This document shows positions 34,817-43,246 of a stretch of DNA of 64,000 bases, in pieces (the stretch's first letter is position 1; each line of letters begins with the position of its first letter). The DNA lies in contig NC_019675.1 of assembly GCF_000316515.1 (NCBI RefSeq), forward strand, positions 992,001 to 1,056,000, given 5' to 3'. A program made the translations under genes and the position numbers. The DNA is from Cyanobium gracile PCC 6307. Its GTDB lineage: Bacteria; Cyanobacteriota; Cyanobacteriia; PCC-6307; Cyanobiaceae. The notes beneath the pieces are model-generated. The model did not search any database and was not told the DNA's origin. It saw only the letters and a program-made list of their open reading frames with translations.

Positions 34817-35833
34817 TCAAAGCGCCAGGCCATGCTCATTGAAGAGTCCTTCAAAGAGCGCTGAACTCAGATAGCGTTCGCCGGAATCCGGCAGCACCAC
34901 CACGATCGTCCGACCGGCAAAGGCCTCCTCATGGGCCAGCCGCACCGCCGCTGCAGCGGCGGCGCCACTGGAGATGCCTGACAGGATCCCCTCTTCGCGG
35001 GTGAGGCGCCGCGCAAAGACCACAGCGTCAGCACTGCTGACCTGTTCAACCCTGTCAACAAGATCGAGATGCAGATTGGCTGGGACGAATCCAGCCCCGA
35101 TCCCCTGGATCTTGTGGGGCCCAGGCTGAAGCGGCTGTCCCGCCAGCGTCTGGCTGATCACCGGACTCTCCACGGGCTCCACGGCCACCGACACCAGGGG
35201 CTCGCCGAGCGTTCGCTTGATGTACTGGCTGACGCCGGTGATCGTGCCGCCGGTGCCGACGCCTGCCACCAGTGCCGCCACGCGACCGCCGGTGGAGGCC
35301 CAGATCTCCGGTCCCGTGGTGTCGTGGTGAATGCGTGGGTTGGCTGCATTGGCGAACTGCTGCAGCAGCACATAGCGATGGGGATCGGAGGCGGCGATGT
35401 CCTGGGCCCTGGCGATCGCACCGGCCATGCCCCGGGCACCCTCGGTGAGCACCAGCTTCGCTCCGTAGGCGATGAGCAGCTTGCGCCGCTCCAGGCTCAT
35501 GGTTTCCGGCATCGTGAGGGTGATCGGGATCCCCCGCGCTGCGGCCACGAAGGCGAGGGCGATGCCTGTATTGCCGCTGGTGGGTTCGACGATTTCCTTG
35601 CCCGGACCGAGCAGACCGTCCTTTTCCGCCTGCCACACCATCGCCGCTCCGATCCGGCACTTCACCGAATAGGCGGGATTGCGTCCTTCGATCTTGGCGT
35701 AGACGATTCCCTTGGCCTCACCGACGACGCGATTGAGTCGGACCAGCGGCGTGTGGCCAATCGTGAGGCTGTTGTCCTCAAAGGCGGGAAGGGCCGCCGC
35801 CGCCGGCGTGGCGGCGAAACCTGTGGAGGTCAT
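34817..35833 (-). CDS. cysK: Cysteine synthase A, first gene of the encapsulin operon
   Basis: A 338-residue PLP enzyme that joins O-acetylserine and sulfide to cysteine. It has [12 protein letters not shown], the PLP lysine in [11 protein letters not shown], the substrate loop [15 protein letters not shown], the phosphate cradle [16 protein letters not shown] and [14 protein letters not shown]. It carries 15 more N-terminal residues than the paralogue at 40.9 kb. It starts a five-gene run (cysK, rhodanese, SAT, encapsulin, desulfurase), so one transcript can make cysteine and the compartment that breaks it down. It begins 59 bases after the ado stop with no terminator between, so read-through from acsF-ado is possible. 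Confidence 0.95.
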   Translation of the reverse strand: MTSTGFAATPAAAALPAFEDNSLTIGHTPLVRLNRVVGEAKGIVYAKIEGRNPAYSVKCRIGAAMVWQAEKDGLLGPGKEIVEPTSGNTGIALAFVAAARGIPITLTMPETMSLERRKLLIAYGAKLVLTEGARGMAGAIARAQDIAASDPHRYVLLQQFANAANPRIHHDTTGPEIWASTGGRVAALVAGVGTGGTITGVSQYIKRTLGEPLVSVAVEPVESPVISQTLAGQPLQPGPHKIQGIGAGFVPANLHLDLVDRVEQVSSADAVVFARRLTREEGILSGISSGAAAAAAVRLAHEEAFAGRTIVVVLPDSGERYLSSALFEGLFNEHGLAL

Positions 35834-35892
35834 GACGGGGCGACGAAAAGCCAGACCTAGCCATGGACCTGCTAACCCCGTCGTGGTGGCGA

Positions 35893-36567
35893 TTACACCC
35901 CCACCGCCACCGCCTGGCCCGCCAGTCGCGCCACCAGCCCCCGGGCCTGGCGCGGCTCGAAGCCGACCATCTCGATCGCCGCCTGGAAGCAGCCCACGAA
36001 CTCGCCCACCAGCTCGGCCGGATCGATGCCGATGGCGGTGAGATCGGCACGCACGGCGTTGAGTACCGCCAGCACGATCGGAACGGCCCGCTCGCAGCAA
36101 GCCGCGATCGGAGCCGCCACTTCGGGGAAGCGGACGGCCAGCCAACGCTCGCCGTAGTCGAGGTGTTCTGCCTCATCGTCCAGCACCGTCTGGAGGATCG
36201 GGGCGGCATAGGCATCGGCCACCGGCTGGTAGCAGCGGTAGGCGGCCACGGCGAAGCTTTCCACGATCAGGCACTGGATCACCAGGGCGCTGACGCGGTC
36301 GCCGCTGCTCACCGCCTCACGGAACAGCCGATGCAGGGGTGCGAACAGGCGCCGCGCCAGCGGCAGATCCGGGCGGATCCCCAGCTGTTTGCCGCAGCCG
36401 GAGAAATCGCGGGCATGGTGCCCCTCCATGGCGGCGAGCCGCATCAGGTCGTCCCGGTCCTCCGGAAGGAGGCCGGCCAGCAGGCGGAAATGGCTGTCCG
36501 CCAGGCCCTCACCCACGATCACCAGGGCGTTGATGCGGCTGTAGGCGTCGCGATAGGCGCAGTTCAT
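35893..36567 (-). CDS. ado: Aldehyde deformylating oxygenase-like ferritin-fold protein
   Basis: A 224-residue diiron protein matching cyanobacterial ADO, which turns fatty aldehydes into alkanes plus formate. All six metal ligands are present at Glu20, Glu48, His51, Glu103, Glu132 and His135, twelve less than in the standard S. elongatus numbering, and the conserved Cys58 lies in SGCGKQLGI. The N-terminus is about 12 residues shorter than usual. Oddly, the partner acyl-ACP reductase gene (aar), normally adjacent, is absent. Instead its ATG overlaps the stop of acsF by four bases. This may be a second, specialised ADO; whether it makes alkanes is unknown. Confidence 0.9.
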   Translation of the reverse strand: MNCAYRDAYSRINALVIVGEGLADSHFRLLAGLLPEDRDDLMRLAAMEGHHARDFSGCGKQLGIRPDLPLARRLFAPLHRLFREAVSSGDRVSALVIQCLIVESFAVAAYRCYQPVADAYAAPILQTVLDDEAEHLDYGERWLAVRFPEVAAPIAACCERAVPIVLAVLNAVRADLTAIGIDPAELVGEFVGCFQAAIEMVGFEPRQARGLVARLAGQAVAVGV

Positions 36568-37592
36568 GCCGCATCCACCCGCACCATCGGCTGCCAGAAC
36601 TGCCGCCACAGCAGCCCGCCGAAGCGCAGCCGCAGGCCGAGCTGCTGCAGGGGGCCGGCCCCCTGGCGGCGGGCGGCCCCCATCTCCTGGAAGCAGGCGA
36701 CGAGGCGGTCCCGCAGGGCGATGAAACCGCCGGACTCCAGATCGAACACCCATGGGAAGGCACGGCGGGCCGTGCGGTTGGTCTGACGCATCACCTCGGC
36801 GTCGAAGGACTCCGGGTCCATGCCCAGGATCCGATAGAACTCGCCGCGCTCACAGACCGTGAGGCTGTGGGTGAGAAACACCGACCACAGGAAGAAGCGA
36901 CTGAGCAGCTTGCCGCGCAGCCCCTGGCGCAGGGCCGGCCAGCAGCGGATCAGCATGTTGAAGATGTCGCCATGGCGATTCTCGTCCTGGCACCAGGGCT
37001 CGAAGAAATCGAACAGCGGCGCGAAGTTGCTGTCGGGGTGGGCCTTGAGATGGCGGTCGATGAGGATGTAACGCCAGTAGCCGATCTTCTCCGACAGGAA
37101 GACGCTGTAGAGCACCCAGCTCAGGGGGAACCAGGTGATCGGCCGCTTGGTGCTGAGGCTGGGCAGGTCGATCTCGATGCCCTCGGCCACCAGGGCCCGG
37201 TTCAGGAAACCGGCATGGCGGGCCTCATCGCGGGCCATCAGCTGGAACAGCCGCCCCATCTCGGGACGCTGCGCCTGGAACAGCCGGCGGGAGAGCTCCT
37301 TGAACAGCAGGAAACCGGAGAACTCCGACACGCAGGAGCGCACCAGGTAGCTCTCGTAGGCCTCCTTCTCCTCGGGGCTCAGGTCCCGGAGCCGGTCCAG
37401 TGGTGCCTTGCGATCGAAATGGTCCCGGTTGTAGTCCGCTTCCATCTCGGCGAGCATGGCGTCGAAGGCCGGCCGCTGGGGCTCCAGATCCGTGCGAGCC
37501 GCCTTGGCGATCTGGGTCGTATAGAACCGCGGGGTCAGCAGGTCTTCCCGCAGGTGGGGCGCCGCAGCAGGGGAGGAGAGGGTGGCGGTCAT
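36564..37592 (-). CDS. acsF: Mg-protoporphyrin IX monomethyl ester oxidative cyclase
   Basis: A 342-residue membrane-associated diiron enzyme that makes the fifth ring of chlorophyll using oxygen. Diiron motifs EFSGFLLFKEL, DEARHAGFLN and CQDENRHGDIF are intact, and LLTPRFYTTQ is typical of AcsF/ChlA. Cyanobacteria usually hold an aerobic (ChlAI) and a low-oxygen (ChlAII) form. This one is translationally coupled to ado and divergent from an ArsR regulator, which suggests a regulated, conditional copy. The other usual low-oxygen partners, heme oxygenase and hemN, are at 22.7-24.8 kb. Confidence 0.94.
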   Translation of the reverse strand: MTATLSSPAAAPHLREDLLTPRFYTTQIAKAARTDLEPQRPAFDAMLAEMEADYNRDHFDRKAPLDRLRDLSPEEKEAYESYLVRSCVSEFSGFLLFKELSRRLFQAQRPEMGRLFQLMARDEARHAGFLNRALVAEGIEIDLPSLSTKRPITWFPLSWVLYSVFLSEKIGYWRYILIDRHLKAHPDSNFAPLFDFFEPWCQDENRHGDIFNMLIRCWPALRQGLRGKLLSRFFLWSVFLTHSLTVCERGEFYRILGMDPESFDAEVMRQTNRTARRAFPWVFDLESGGFIALRDRLVACFQEMGAARRQGAGPLQQLGLRLRFGGLLWRQFWQPMVRVDAA

Positions 37593-37634
37593 CAGGGGCG
37601 ACGCGGCTGCGCGTCATAACGACATCGCGATACT

Positions 37635-37647
37635 ACGTGGTCCACGT
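37635..37647. promoter_or_regulatory. Inverted repeat between acsF and arsR, candidate operator
   Basis: ACGTGG-T-CCACGT is perfectly symmetrical around one base, 43 bases before acsF and 90 before the ArsR start. A second pair, CGTGAA (37645-37650) and TTCACG (37664-37669), overlaps it. ArsR proteins bind such short interrupted palindromes. Confidence 0.5.
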
Positions 37648-37736
37648 GAAGCAGACCTGTGGTTTCACGATTCTGCATCAACAGTCTGAGACGCAAGCGT
37701 GGTAACCTCCCACCATCCCGGGCTTCGCTGCGGTCG

Positions 37737-38042
37737 ATGGAATCTCTGGCCGACTACTTCAAGGTGTTCTCCGAGCCCAACCGGCTCACCGTGCTCGAGA
37801 CCCTGCGCCAGGGGCCCCTCAACGTCACCGCCGTCGTCGAGAAGACCGGCCTGAGCCAGGCCCTGGTGTCCAAGCATCTCAAGCTGCTCACCATCGCCGG
37901 CGTCGTGCGCCGCCGTCCCGAAGGCAGCCTGGTGTTCTATGAAGTGATCGACAAGGGCGTCTTCCAGCTCCTGGCCCAGGCCCGGAAGCTGATGCTCGCC
38001 TCCCGCCGCCAGCAACTCGATGCCCTTGCGGCCATCCTCTGA
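37737..38042 (+). CDS. ArsR-family winged-helix regulator without cysteine
   Basis: A 101-residue ArsR/SmtB-type DNA-binding protein: KVFSEPNRLTVLETLRQGPL, TAVVEKTGLSQALVSKHLKL (recognition helix) and RRRPEGSLVFYEVID (wing). It has no Cys at all, so it lacks both the metal-binding ELCVCDL motif and the Cys pair of persulfide sensors such as SqrR/BigR. Its signal must be different. It is divergent from acsF-ado, the obvious target, and followed by a pentapeptide protein gene whose start overlaps its end. ATG 37737 is chosen. Confidence 0.88.
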   Translation: MESLADYFKVFSEPNRLTVLETLRQGPLNVTAVVEKTGLSQALVSKHLKLLTIAGVVRRRPEGSLVFYEVIDKGVFQLLAQARKLMLASRRQQLDALAAIL

Positions 38043-38700
38043 CCGTTCCGCCGACCTGCCGGGCGATCTCCCCGCCGACCTGGAGGCCCTCAAACGTGCC
38101 CTGGCCGAGGGACGACGCGACTTCGCCGGCCTGCGGCTGGGGGATCTCGATGGGGTCGCCCTGGATCTTGGCGACTGCAACCTGGAAGGCGGCTGCTTCA
38201 AGGAAGGCCGCTTCGGCCATGCCCGGCTGGCGGGAGCGAACGTGGAGGCCGCCTGCTTCCAGCAGGCCCTGCTCTGGGGGGCCGACCTCTCCGAACTCCA
38301 GGCTCGCGGCTCCTTCTGGCACGACGCCGACCTGTCGGCGGCCCGGCTGCAGGGGGCCGATTTCGGCGGCGCCCTGATGCACCGCTGCTGCCTGCGGGGG
38401 GTGCTCGGGGCCCACAGCCACTGGCGGTCCACCCGACTGGTGGAGGCCGACTTCCGCGGCGGCCTCGACCAGCGCACCGACCTGGGCGGGGCCGATTTCC
38501 AGGGGGCCGACCTGAGCTTCGCCCAGATGCAGGGGGCCCTGCTGCAGGGGAGTGATCTGCGCGGTGCCTGCCTCTACGGCACCAACATGGAAGGCGCCGA
38601 CCTGCGCGAGGCCGATCTGAGCGGCTGCGACCTGCGGGACACCGATCTCCGGGACGCCATGCTGGAAGGCACCGTGCTCCACGACGCCCTGCTGCCATGA
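38020..38700 (+). CDS. Pentapeptide repeat protein
   Basis: A 226-residue protein whose residues 35-225 are A(D/N)LXX-type pentapeptides (GADFQGADLSFAQMQGALLQ), forming a right-handed quadrilateral beta helix. No signal peptide or membrane span. Functions in this class range from gyrase protection to scaffolding, and none can be chosen here. Start ATG overlaps the ArsR gene end by 23 bases, and the stop overlaps the glutathione reductase start. Confidence 0.85.
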   Translation: MPLRPSSDRSADLPGDLPADLEALKRALAEGRRDFAGLRLGDLDGVALDLGDCNLEGGCFKEGRFGHARLAGANVEAACFQQALLWGADLSELQARGSFWHDADLSAARLQGADFGGALMHRCCLRGVLGAHSHWRSTRLVEADFRGGLDQRTDLGGADFQGADLSFAQMQGALLQGSDLRGACLYGTNMEGADLREADLSGCDLRDTDLRDAMLEGTVLHDALLP

Positions 38701-40055
38701 CCGACTGCTTCGATCTGATCGTCCTCGGGGCGGGCTCCGGTGGCCTGGCGGCCGCCAAACGGGCGGCCTCCTACGGGGCCTCCGTGGCGATCGTGGAGGG
38801 CGACCGGGTGGGGGGCACCTGCGTGATCCGCGGCTGCGTGCCCAAGAAGCTGCTGGTCTACGGCTCGGCCTACCGCCACCTGCTCGACGATGCGGCCAGC
38901 TACGGCTGGCAGCTGGATGGCTTCAGGCCCGACGCCTCCGTGCTGCTCGCCAACGTGCGCCGGGAGGTGGACCGGCTCAACCAGCTGCACATCACCCTGC
39001 TGGAGAAGGCCGGCGTCGAACTGGTGCGGGGCTGGGGCCGTTTCGCCGATCCCCACCACATCGATGTGGTCCAGGGCGCCGAGACCACCCGTCGGCTCCA
39101 GGCGGAGCGGATCCTGATCGCCGCCGGCGGCCGGCCGCACCGGCCCAGCTTCCCCGGGGCCGAACTGGGCTGGGTGAGCGACGACATGTTTCTGCTGGAG
39201 CGCTTCCCGGACCGGGTGGTGGTGGTGGGCGCCGGCTTCATCGCCTGCGAATTCGCCTGCATCCTGCACGGCCTGGGGGTGGCGGTGACCCTGCTGGTGC
39301 GTGGTGACCACCTGCTGCGGGGCTTCGACCGGGAGGCCTCCGCTGCCGTGCAGGAGGCCATGGAGGCCGAAGGCATCGAGATCCGCTTCGCCCACAGCCC
39401 CGCCGCCATCACCGGCGTCCCCGGCGCCCTGGAGCTCGTCACCCAGAGCCGCGAGCTGCTGCCCTGCGGCGGGGTGCTGCTGGCCACGGGCCGCCGGCCT
39501 TTCCTCGACGGCCTGCAGCTGGAGTGCGCCGGGGTGGCGGTGGAAGGCCACCGCATCCCGGTGGATGCCGACCAGACCACCAACGTGCCCCACATCCATG
39601 CCGTCGGCGACGTGACCGACCGCATCAACCTCACCCCGGTGGCGGTGGATGAAGGCCGCGCCTTCGCCGACACCGTCTACGGCAACAAGCCCCGCCAGGT
39701 GAACCACGACCTGGTGGCCAGCGCCGTCTTCAGCCAGCCGGAACTGGCCGGGGTGGGGCTGAGCGAGGAGACGGCGATCGAGCGCTTCGGCGCCGAGGGC
39801 ATCCGGGTGCACCGGGCCCGTTTCCGCCCCATGGCCCAGGCCCTGCCGGCCCGAGGCCCCCGCGTGCTGCTGAAGCTGATCGTGGAGGCCGCCACCGACC
39901 GGGTGGTGGGCTGCCACATGGTGGGCGAGCACAGCGCCGAGATCATTCAGATGGCGGCGATCGCCATCGGCATGGGCGCCACCAAGGCCGACTTCGACCG
40001 CACCATGGCGCTGCACCCCTCGGTGGCCGAGGAGTTCGTCACCATGGCCGGCTGA
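38697..40055 (+). CDS. gor: Glutathione reductase
   Basis: A 452-residue FAD- and NAD(P)H-dependent disulfide reductase. FAD motif LIVLGAGSGGLAAAKRAASY, redox-active GGTCVIRGCVPKKLL, second Rossmann motif VVVVGAGFIACEFACIL, FAD-site AVGDVTDRINLTPVA and C-terminal catalytic His-Glu in LHPSVAEEFVTM. The CVIRGCVPKK form is that of glutathione reductase rather than lipoamide dehydrogenase. It would keep glutathione reduced, relevant to sulfane sulfur handling. Overlaps the pentapeptide gene by four bases. Confidence 0.94.
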   Translation: MTDCFDLIVLGAGSGGLAAAKRAASYGASVAIVEGDRVGGTCVIRGCVPKKLLVYGSAYRHLLDDAASYGWQLDGFRPDASVLLANVRREVDRLNQLHITLLEKAGVELVRGWGRFADPHHIDVVQGAETTRRLQAERILIAAGGRPHRPSFPGAELGWVSDDMFLLERFPDRVVVVGAGFIACEFACILHGLGVAVTLLVRGDHLLRGFDREASAAVQEAMEAEGIEIRFAHSPAAITGVPGALELVTQSRELLPCGGVLLATGRRPFLDGLQLECAGVAVEGHRIPVDADQTTNVPHIHAVGDVTDRINLTPVAVDEGRAFADTVYGNKPRQVNHDLVASAVFSQPELAGVGLSEETAIERFGAEGIRVHRARFRPMAQALPARGPRVLLKLIVEAATDRVVGCHMVGEHSAEIIQMAAIAIGMGATKADFDRTMALHPSVAEEFVTMAG

Positions 40056-40070
40056 ACAGGACCGGGACGA

Positions 40071-40352
40071 TCAGAGCTCCTCTTCGACCCCCGGCTGGAT
40101 GGTGCAGTCGGAAAGGGGGTAGCTGACGCAGAGCAGGGCGAAGCCTTCGCCGATCTGGTCATCGTCGAGGAAGCTCTGGTCGGACTGGTCGACGCTGCCG
40201 GAGAGGATCCGGCCGGCGCAGGTGCTGCAGGCCCCGGCGCGGCAGGAATAGGGCAGATCGATGCCCTGCTCCTCGGCCGCGTCGAGGATGTAGGTGTCGT
40301 CGGGACAGGTGAAGGTCTTGCCCCCTTCCAGGCTGATCGTGAAGCTCGCCAT
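40071..40352 (-). CDS. petF: Plant-type [2Fe-2S] ferredoxin
   Basis: A 93-residue ferredoxin with the cluster motif [12 protein letters not shown] and the fourth Cys in [13 protein letters not shown]. Highly acidic, as expected for a photosystem I acceptor. It could serve the electron needs of heme oxygenase, ADO, AcsF or the Rieske enzyme in this window. Convergent with gor. Confidence 0.93.
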   Translation of the reverse strand: MASFTISLEGGKTFTCPDDTYILDAAEEQGIDLPYSCRAGACSTCAGRILSGSVDQSDQSFLDDDQIGEGFALLCVSYPLSDCTIQPGVEEEL

Positions 40353-40448
40353 GGTGCGGCAGAAGGACGATCAGCCAATCCTTGGGGGAACCTCGGGCAG
40401 CGGTATGTATCGCAGCGAACAGGATGCGCGAGGGGACACGCGCGGAGG

Positions 40449-40883
40449 TCAGGCCCCGGGACCGCTGGAGGGGTCGGCGGGGAACCCCCAGGCCCGGCGG
40501 AGTCCCGGGTCGGACAGTTCCCAGGCATGTTCGCTGGCCACCACGGCGGCCCGCACCCCTTCCCCCGTCAGCCCCCTGGCCGCCCGGCAGTGCTCCAGCA
40601 GCTGGCGGAACCTCAGGCTCTCCTGCAGCAGCCGCTCGACCCGCTCGGCCCCCCCGGCGCTGGCGAGCATCGTCGGCTGCCGCGCGCAGAGTTCCAGCGT
40701 CTCGATGTGCTGCTCAAGCCAGGCGGCCTCGTAGTGGAGCATGGCGTCGCTGCAGTCCTCAAGACGGCCGGCATAGAGCGTCAGATGCTCCTCCAGCACG
40801 GCAGGGTCCCCGGAGCGATCGACCGGGACCGGAGCGGTGCTGCGGTCATGGAGCCGCTGCATGATCTGACGCAGGTAACTCAT
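40449..40883 (-). CDS. Hypothetical helical protein downstream of cysK
   Basis: A 144-residue all-helical protein (EEHLTLYAGRLEDCSDAMLH, YEAAWLEQHIETLELCARQP, RVERLLQESLRFRQLLEHCR) with four Cys. No domain recognised. It lies 37 bases after the second cysK on the same strand and is likely co-transcribed. Start ATG 40883 is chosen. Confidence 0.65.
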   Translation of the reverse strand: MSYLRQIMQRLHDRSTAPVPVDRSGDPAVLEEHLTLYAGRLEDCSDAMLHYEAAWLEQHIETLELCARQPTMLASAGGAERVERLLQESLRFRQLLEHCRAARGLTGEGVRAAVVASEHAWELSDPGLRRAWGFPADPSSGPGA

Positions 40884-40920
40884 CGGTGGTGGCCTCGCAG
40901 CACTCGTGCGGTCGGTGGGG

Positions 40921-41901
40921 TCAGACGGCCGCCAGGCCCCGTTCGTTGAACACCCCCTCGAACAGCACCGAACTGAGATAGCGCTCGCCGGAGTCGGGCA
41001 GCACCACCACGATCGTGCGGCCCTCGAAGGCCGGCTCCCGGGCGAGCCGCAGGGCGGCCACCGTGGCGGCACCGCAGGAGATGCCCGCCAGGATCCCCTC
41101 CTCCTTCATCAGGCGGCGGGCCATGGTCACCGCCTCCTCGTCGCTGACGGCCTCGACCCGGTCGACCAGGCTGAGGTCGAGGTTGGCGGGAACGAAGCCA
41201 GCACCGATGCCCTGGATCTTATGGGGACCGGGCCGCAGGTCCTCACCGGCGATGGTCTGGCGGATGACGGGGCTGTTGAGCGGCTCCACGGCCACCGACA
41301 CGAGCGGCTGGCCGAGGGTGGTCTTGATGTAGCGGCTGACGCCGGTGATGGTGCCGCCGGTGCCGACACCACAGACCAGAGCATCGACCACGCCGCCGGT
41401 GTCCGTCCAGATCTCGGGGCCGGTGGTGTCGTGGTGGATGCGGGGATTGGCCGGGTTCACGAACTGTTGCAGCATCACCCAGCGGTCCGGTTCGGACTCC
41501 GCCAGCTCCCTGGCGGCGGCGATGGCCCCCCCCATTCCCTGCCGTCCTTCGGTGAGCACCAGGTGGGCGCCGTAGGCCGTGAGCAGCTTGCGCCGCTCCA
41601 GGCTCATCGTCTCCGGCATGGTGAGGGTGAGGGGGATGCCCCGGGACGCGGCCACGAAGGCCAGGGCGATGCCGGTGTTGCCGCTGGTGGGCTCGATCAG
41701 TTCCTTGCCGGGCCCCAGCAGACCCTCCTTCTCGGCCTGCCAGATCATCGCCGCGCCGATGCGGCATTTGACCGAGTAGGCCGGGTTGCGGCCCTCGATC
41801 TTGGCGAGCACCCGGGCGCCGCATCCCTCCGTGACGCGATGCAACTCCACCAGCGGGGTCTGCCCGATGCTGAGGCTGTTATCGGCATGGATGGGGCTCA
41901 T
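40921..41901 (-). CDS. cysK: Cysteine synthase A, second copy
   Basis: A 326-residue O-acetylserine sulfhydrylase with [15 protein letters not shown] Lys in [42 protein letters not shown] and [14 protein letters not shown]. It is closely similar to the copy in the encapsulin operon, but encoded in normal high-GC sequence and apart from SAT. Probably the housekeeping enzyme. First gene of a two-gene transcript. Confidence 0.94.
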   Translation of the reverse strand: MSPIHADNSLSIGQTPLVELHRVTEGCGARVLAKIEGRNPAYSVKCRIGAAMIWQAEKEGLLGPGKELIEPTSGNTGIALAFVAASRGIPLTLTMPETMSLERRKLLTAYGAHLVLTEGRQGMGGAIAAARELAESEPDRWVMLQQFVNPANPRIHHDTTGPEIWTDTGGVVDALVCGVGTGGTITGVSRYIKTTLGQPLVSVAVEPLNSPVIRQTIAGEDLRPGPHKIQGIGAGFVPANLDLSLVDRVEAVSDEEAVTMARRLMKEEGILAGISCGAATVAALRLAREPAFEGRTIVVVLPDSGERYLSSVLFEGVFNERGLAAV

Positions 41902-42036
41902 GGTGCTCCCTCTGGATCCGGTCCATGGGCACCTTAGTCAGCGCCCGATCACGGGGGACTGTCAAGCAGCTGGGGCACGTCGTCCGGGCGACGTCGGCCC
42001 ATACCATCGCCCCCATCGGATGCAGCGTCGTCAGGG

Positions 42037-42534
42037 GTGAAGACACCGGTCCCCGGGATCCATGGACCCATCGCCCTGTTGCTGCTGCTGCTCTCCATCG
42101 CCGTGGTGACCGTGGTGATCGACCGGGGCAGGTACTGGTGGAGCTGGTGGCGCAGCCGCGCCTCCCGCCGCGGGCAGTGGGAACGGGTGCTGGCCGACCA
42201 GGGCGGATCGGCCGCGGGACGCCTGCTGGAGGACTGGGAGCTGGAGATGCGGTTCGGCGAGCCGCTGCTGCAGGCCGCCGTCGTGCTGGCGCCGCTGCTG
42301 GGTCTGGTGGGCACGGTGCTCGGTCTGATGCAGGTGCTCGCCAGCCTCGGCCCCCAGCTGCTGCTGCCGGCGGGGGCCAACCTGGCCGGATTCGGCCAGG
42401 TGCTGCTCAGCACGGCCCTGGGGCTGATCCTCAGCCTGATCGCCAGCACCGGCCTGTTCGCCAACCAATGGCTGCGGCGCAGCCAGTGCCTGCGGCTGCA
42501 GCGGCTCGGCCGTACCTGGGCCCCGCCGGCATGA
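42037..42534 (+). CDS. ExbB/TolQ/MotA-family proton channel protein
   Basis: A 165-residue inner-membrane protein, shorter than usual ExbB. TM1 is GPIALLLLLLSIAVVTVVID. TM2 (AAVVLAPLLGLVGTVLGLMQ) and TM3 (VLLSTALGLILSLIASTGLF) contain the conserved pore threonines. The cytoplasmic loop is between TM1 and TM2. It forms the first gene of a four-gene run with ATGA overlaps. The partner genes look like ExbD, ExbD and a TonB-like protein, so the unit should energise an envelope process with the proton gradient. Start GTG 42037. Confidence 0.85.
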   Translation: MKTPVPGIHGPIALLLLLLSIAVVTVVIDRGRYWWSWWRSRASRRGQWERVLADQGGSAAGRLLEDWELEMRFGEPLLQAAVVLAPLLGLVGTVLGLMQVLASLGPQLLLPAGANLAGFGQVLLSTALGLILSLIASTGLFANQWLRRSQCLRLQRLGRTWAPPA

Positions 42535-42884
42535 ACCACGCCCTTGCCGCCCTGGTGGGGTTGACCCTGCTGCTGTGCGGGTCGGTGGCGGCGCTGGCCG
42601 ACCTGGCCCGGCAGCGCCAGCCGCGGCTGCGCCCCCCGGGGGGCCCGTCCCTCACGGGCGCCCTCTGGATCGTGCAGGCGCCCGGGGATCGCTGGTTCGT
42701 GAACGGGGAACCCGTCTCCCGCGGCCGGCTGCCCGGCCTGCTGGGCTCCCAACCGGCCGGCAGCGAGATCCACTTCCTGCCGGCGGCCCGGCTGCCCCTG
42801 GGCGAGGTAGCCCGCTCCCTGGCCCACCTGCGCTCGATCAGCCCCCAGCCGGTGGGGCTGACCCTGCCGGAGGCGGGGCCATGA
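42531..42884 (+). CDS. ExbD-like protein, first of two, lacking the membrane Asp
   Basis: A 117-residue protein with one N-terminal membrane span (LAALVGLTLLLCGSVAALAD) and an ExbD-like periplasmic domain: VQAPGDRWFVNGEPVSRGRL, then PAARLPLGEVARSLAHL. Proper ExbD has an Asp in the early part of the helix; here the only Asp is at its far end. It overlaps the ExbB-like stop by four bases and the second ExbD start by four. Confidence 0.75.
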   Translation: MNHALAALVGLTLLLCGSVAALADLARQRQPRLRPPGGPSLTGALWIVQAPGDRWFVNGEPVSRGRLPGLLGSQPAGSEIHFLPAARLPLGEVARSLAHLRSISPQPVGLTLPEAGP

Positions 42885-43246
42885 ACGCCGACGCTGCCCC
42901 GACGCCTCGCTGGGGACCCGCCCTGGACGCCGTGGCCCTCGGGGCCATGGCCACCGGGCTGGCGCTGCTCTCCCTGGCCCTGGTCCTGGTTCCCCAGCGG
43001 CTGGCCCAGCGTCCGGCCAGCCAGGGGGTCGTCAGCCTGCACCTGGACGCCGACGGCCAATTACGGCTCTGGAATCAGCCGGTCCCACCCGGACAGCTGG
43101 CCGCCGTGCTCCAGGGTCTCAAGGACGGCCGGGGCCAACCGACCCTGCGTCTGATCCCCGAACCGGACGTCCCCTGGGGATCGGTGCAGCAGCTGATGGA
43201 GCGCCTGGGCCGTTCCGATCTGCCCCTGGAGCTGCAGCTGCCATGA
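42881..43246 (+). CDS. ExbD-like protein, second of two, with the membrane Asp
   Basis: A 121-residue ExbD-type protein. Its helix begins PALDAVALGAMATGLALLSL, keeping the Pro-X2-Asp-Ala/Val form essential for proton coupling in ExbD. The periplasmic part SLHLDADGQLRLWNQPVPPG, then IPEPDVPWGSVQQLMERL, matches the ExbD fold. Paired with the preceding variant copy. Confidence 0.78.
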   Translation: MNADAAPTPRWGPALDAVALGAMATGLALLSLALVLVPQRLAQRPASQGVVSLHLDADGQLRLWNQPVPPGQLAAVLQGLKDGRGQPTLRLIPEPDVPWGSVQQLMERLGRSDLPLELQLP

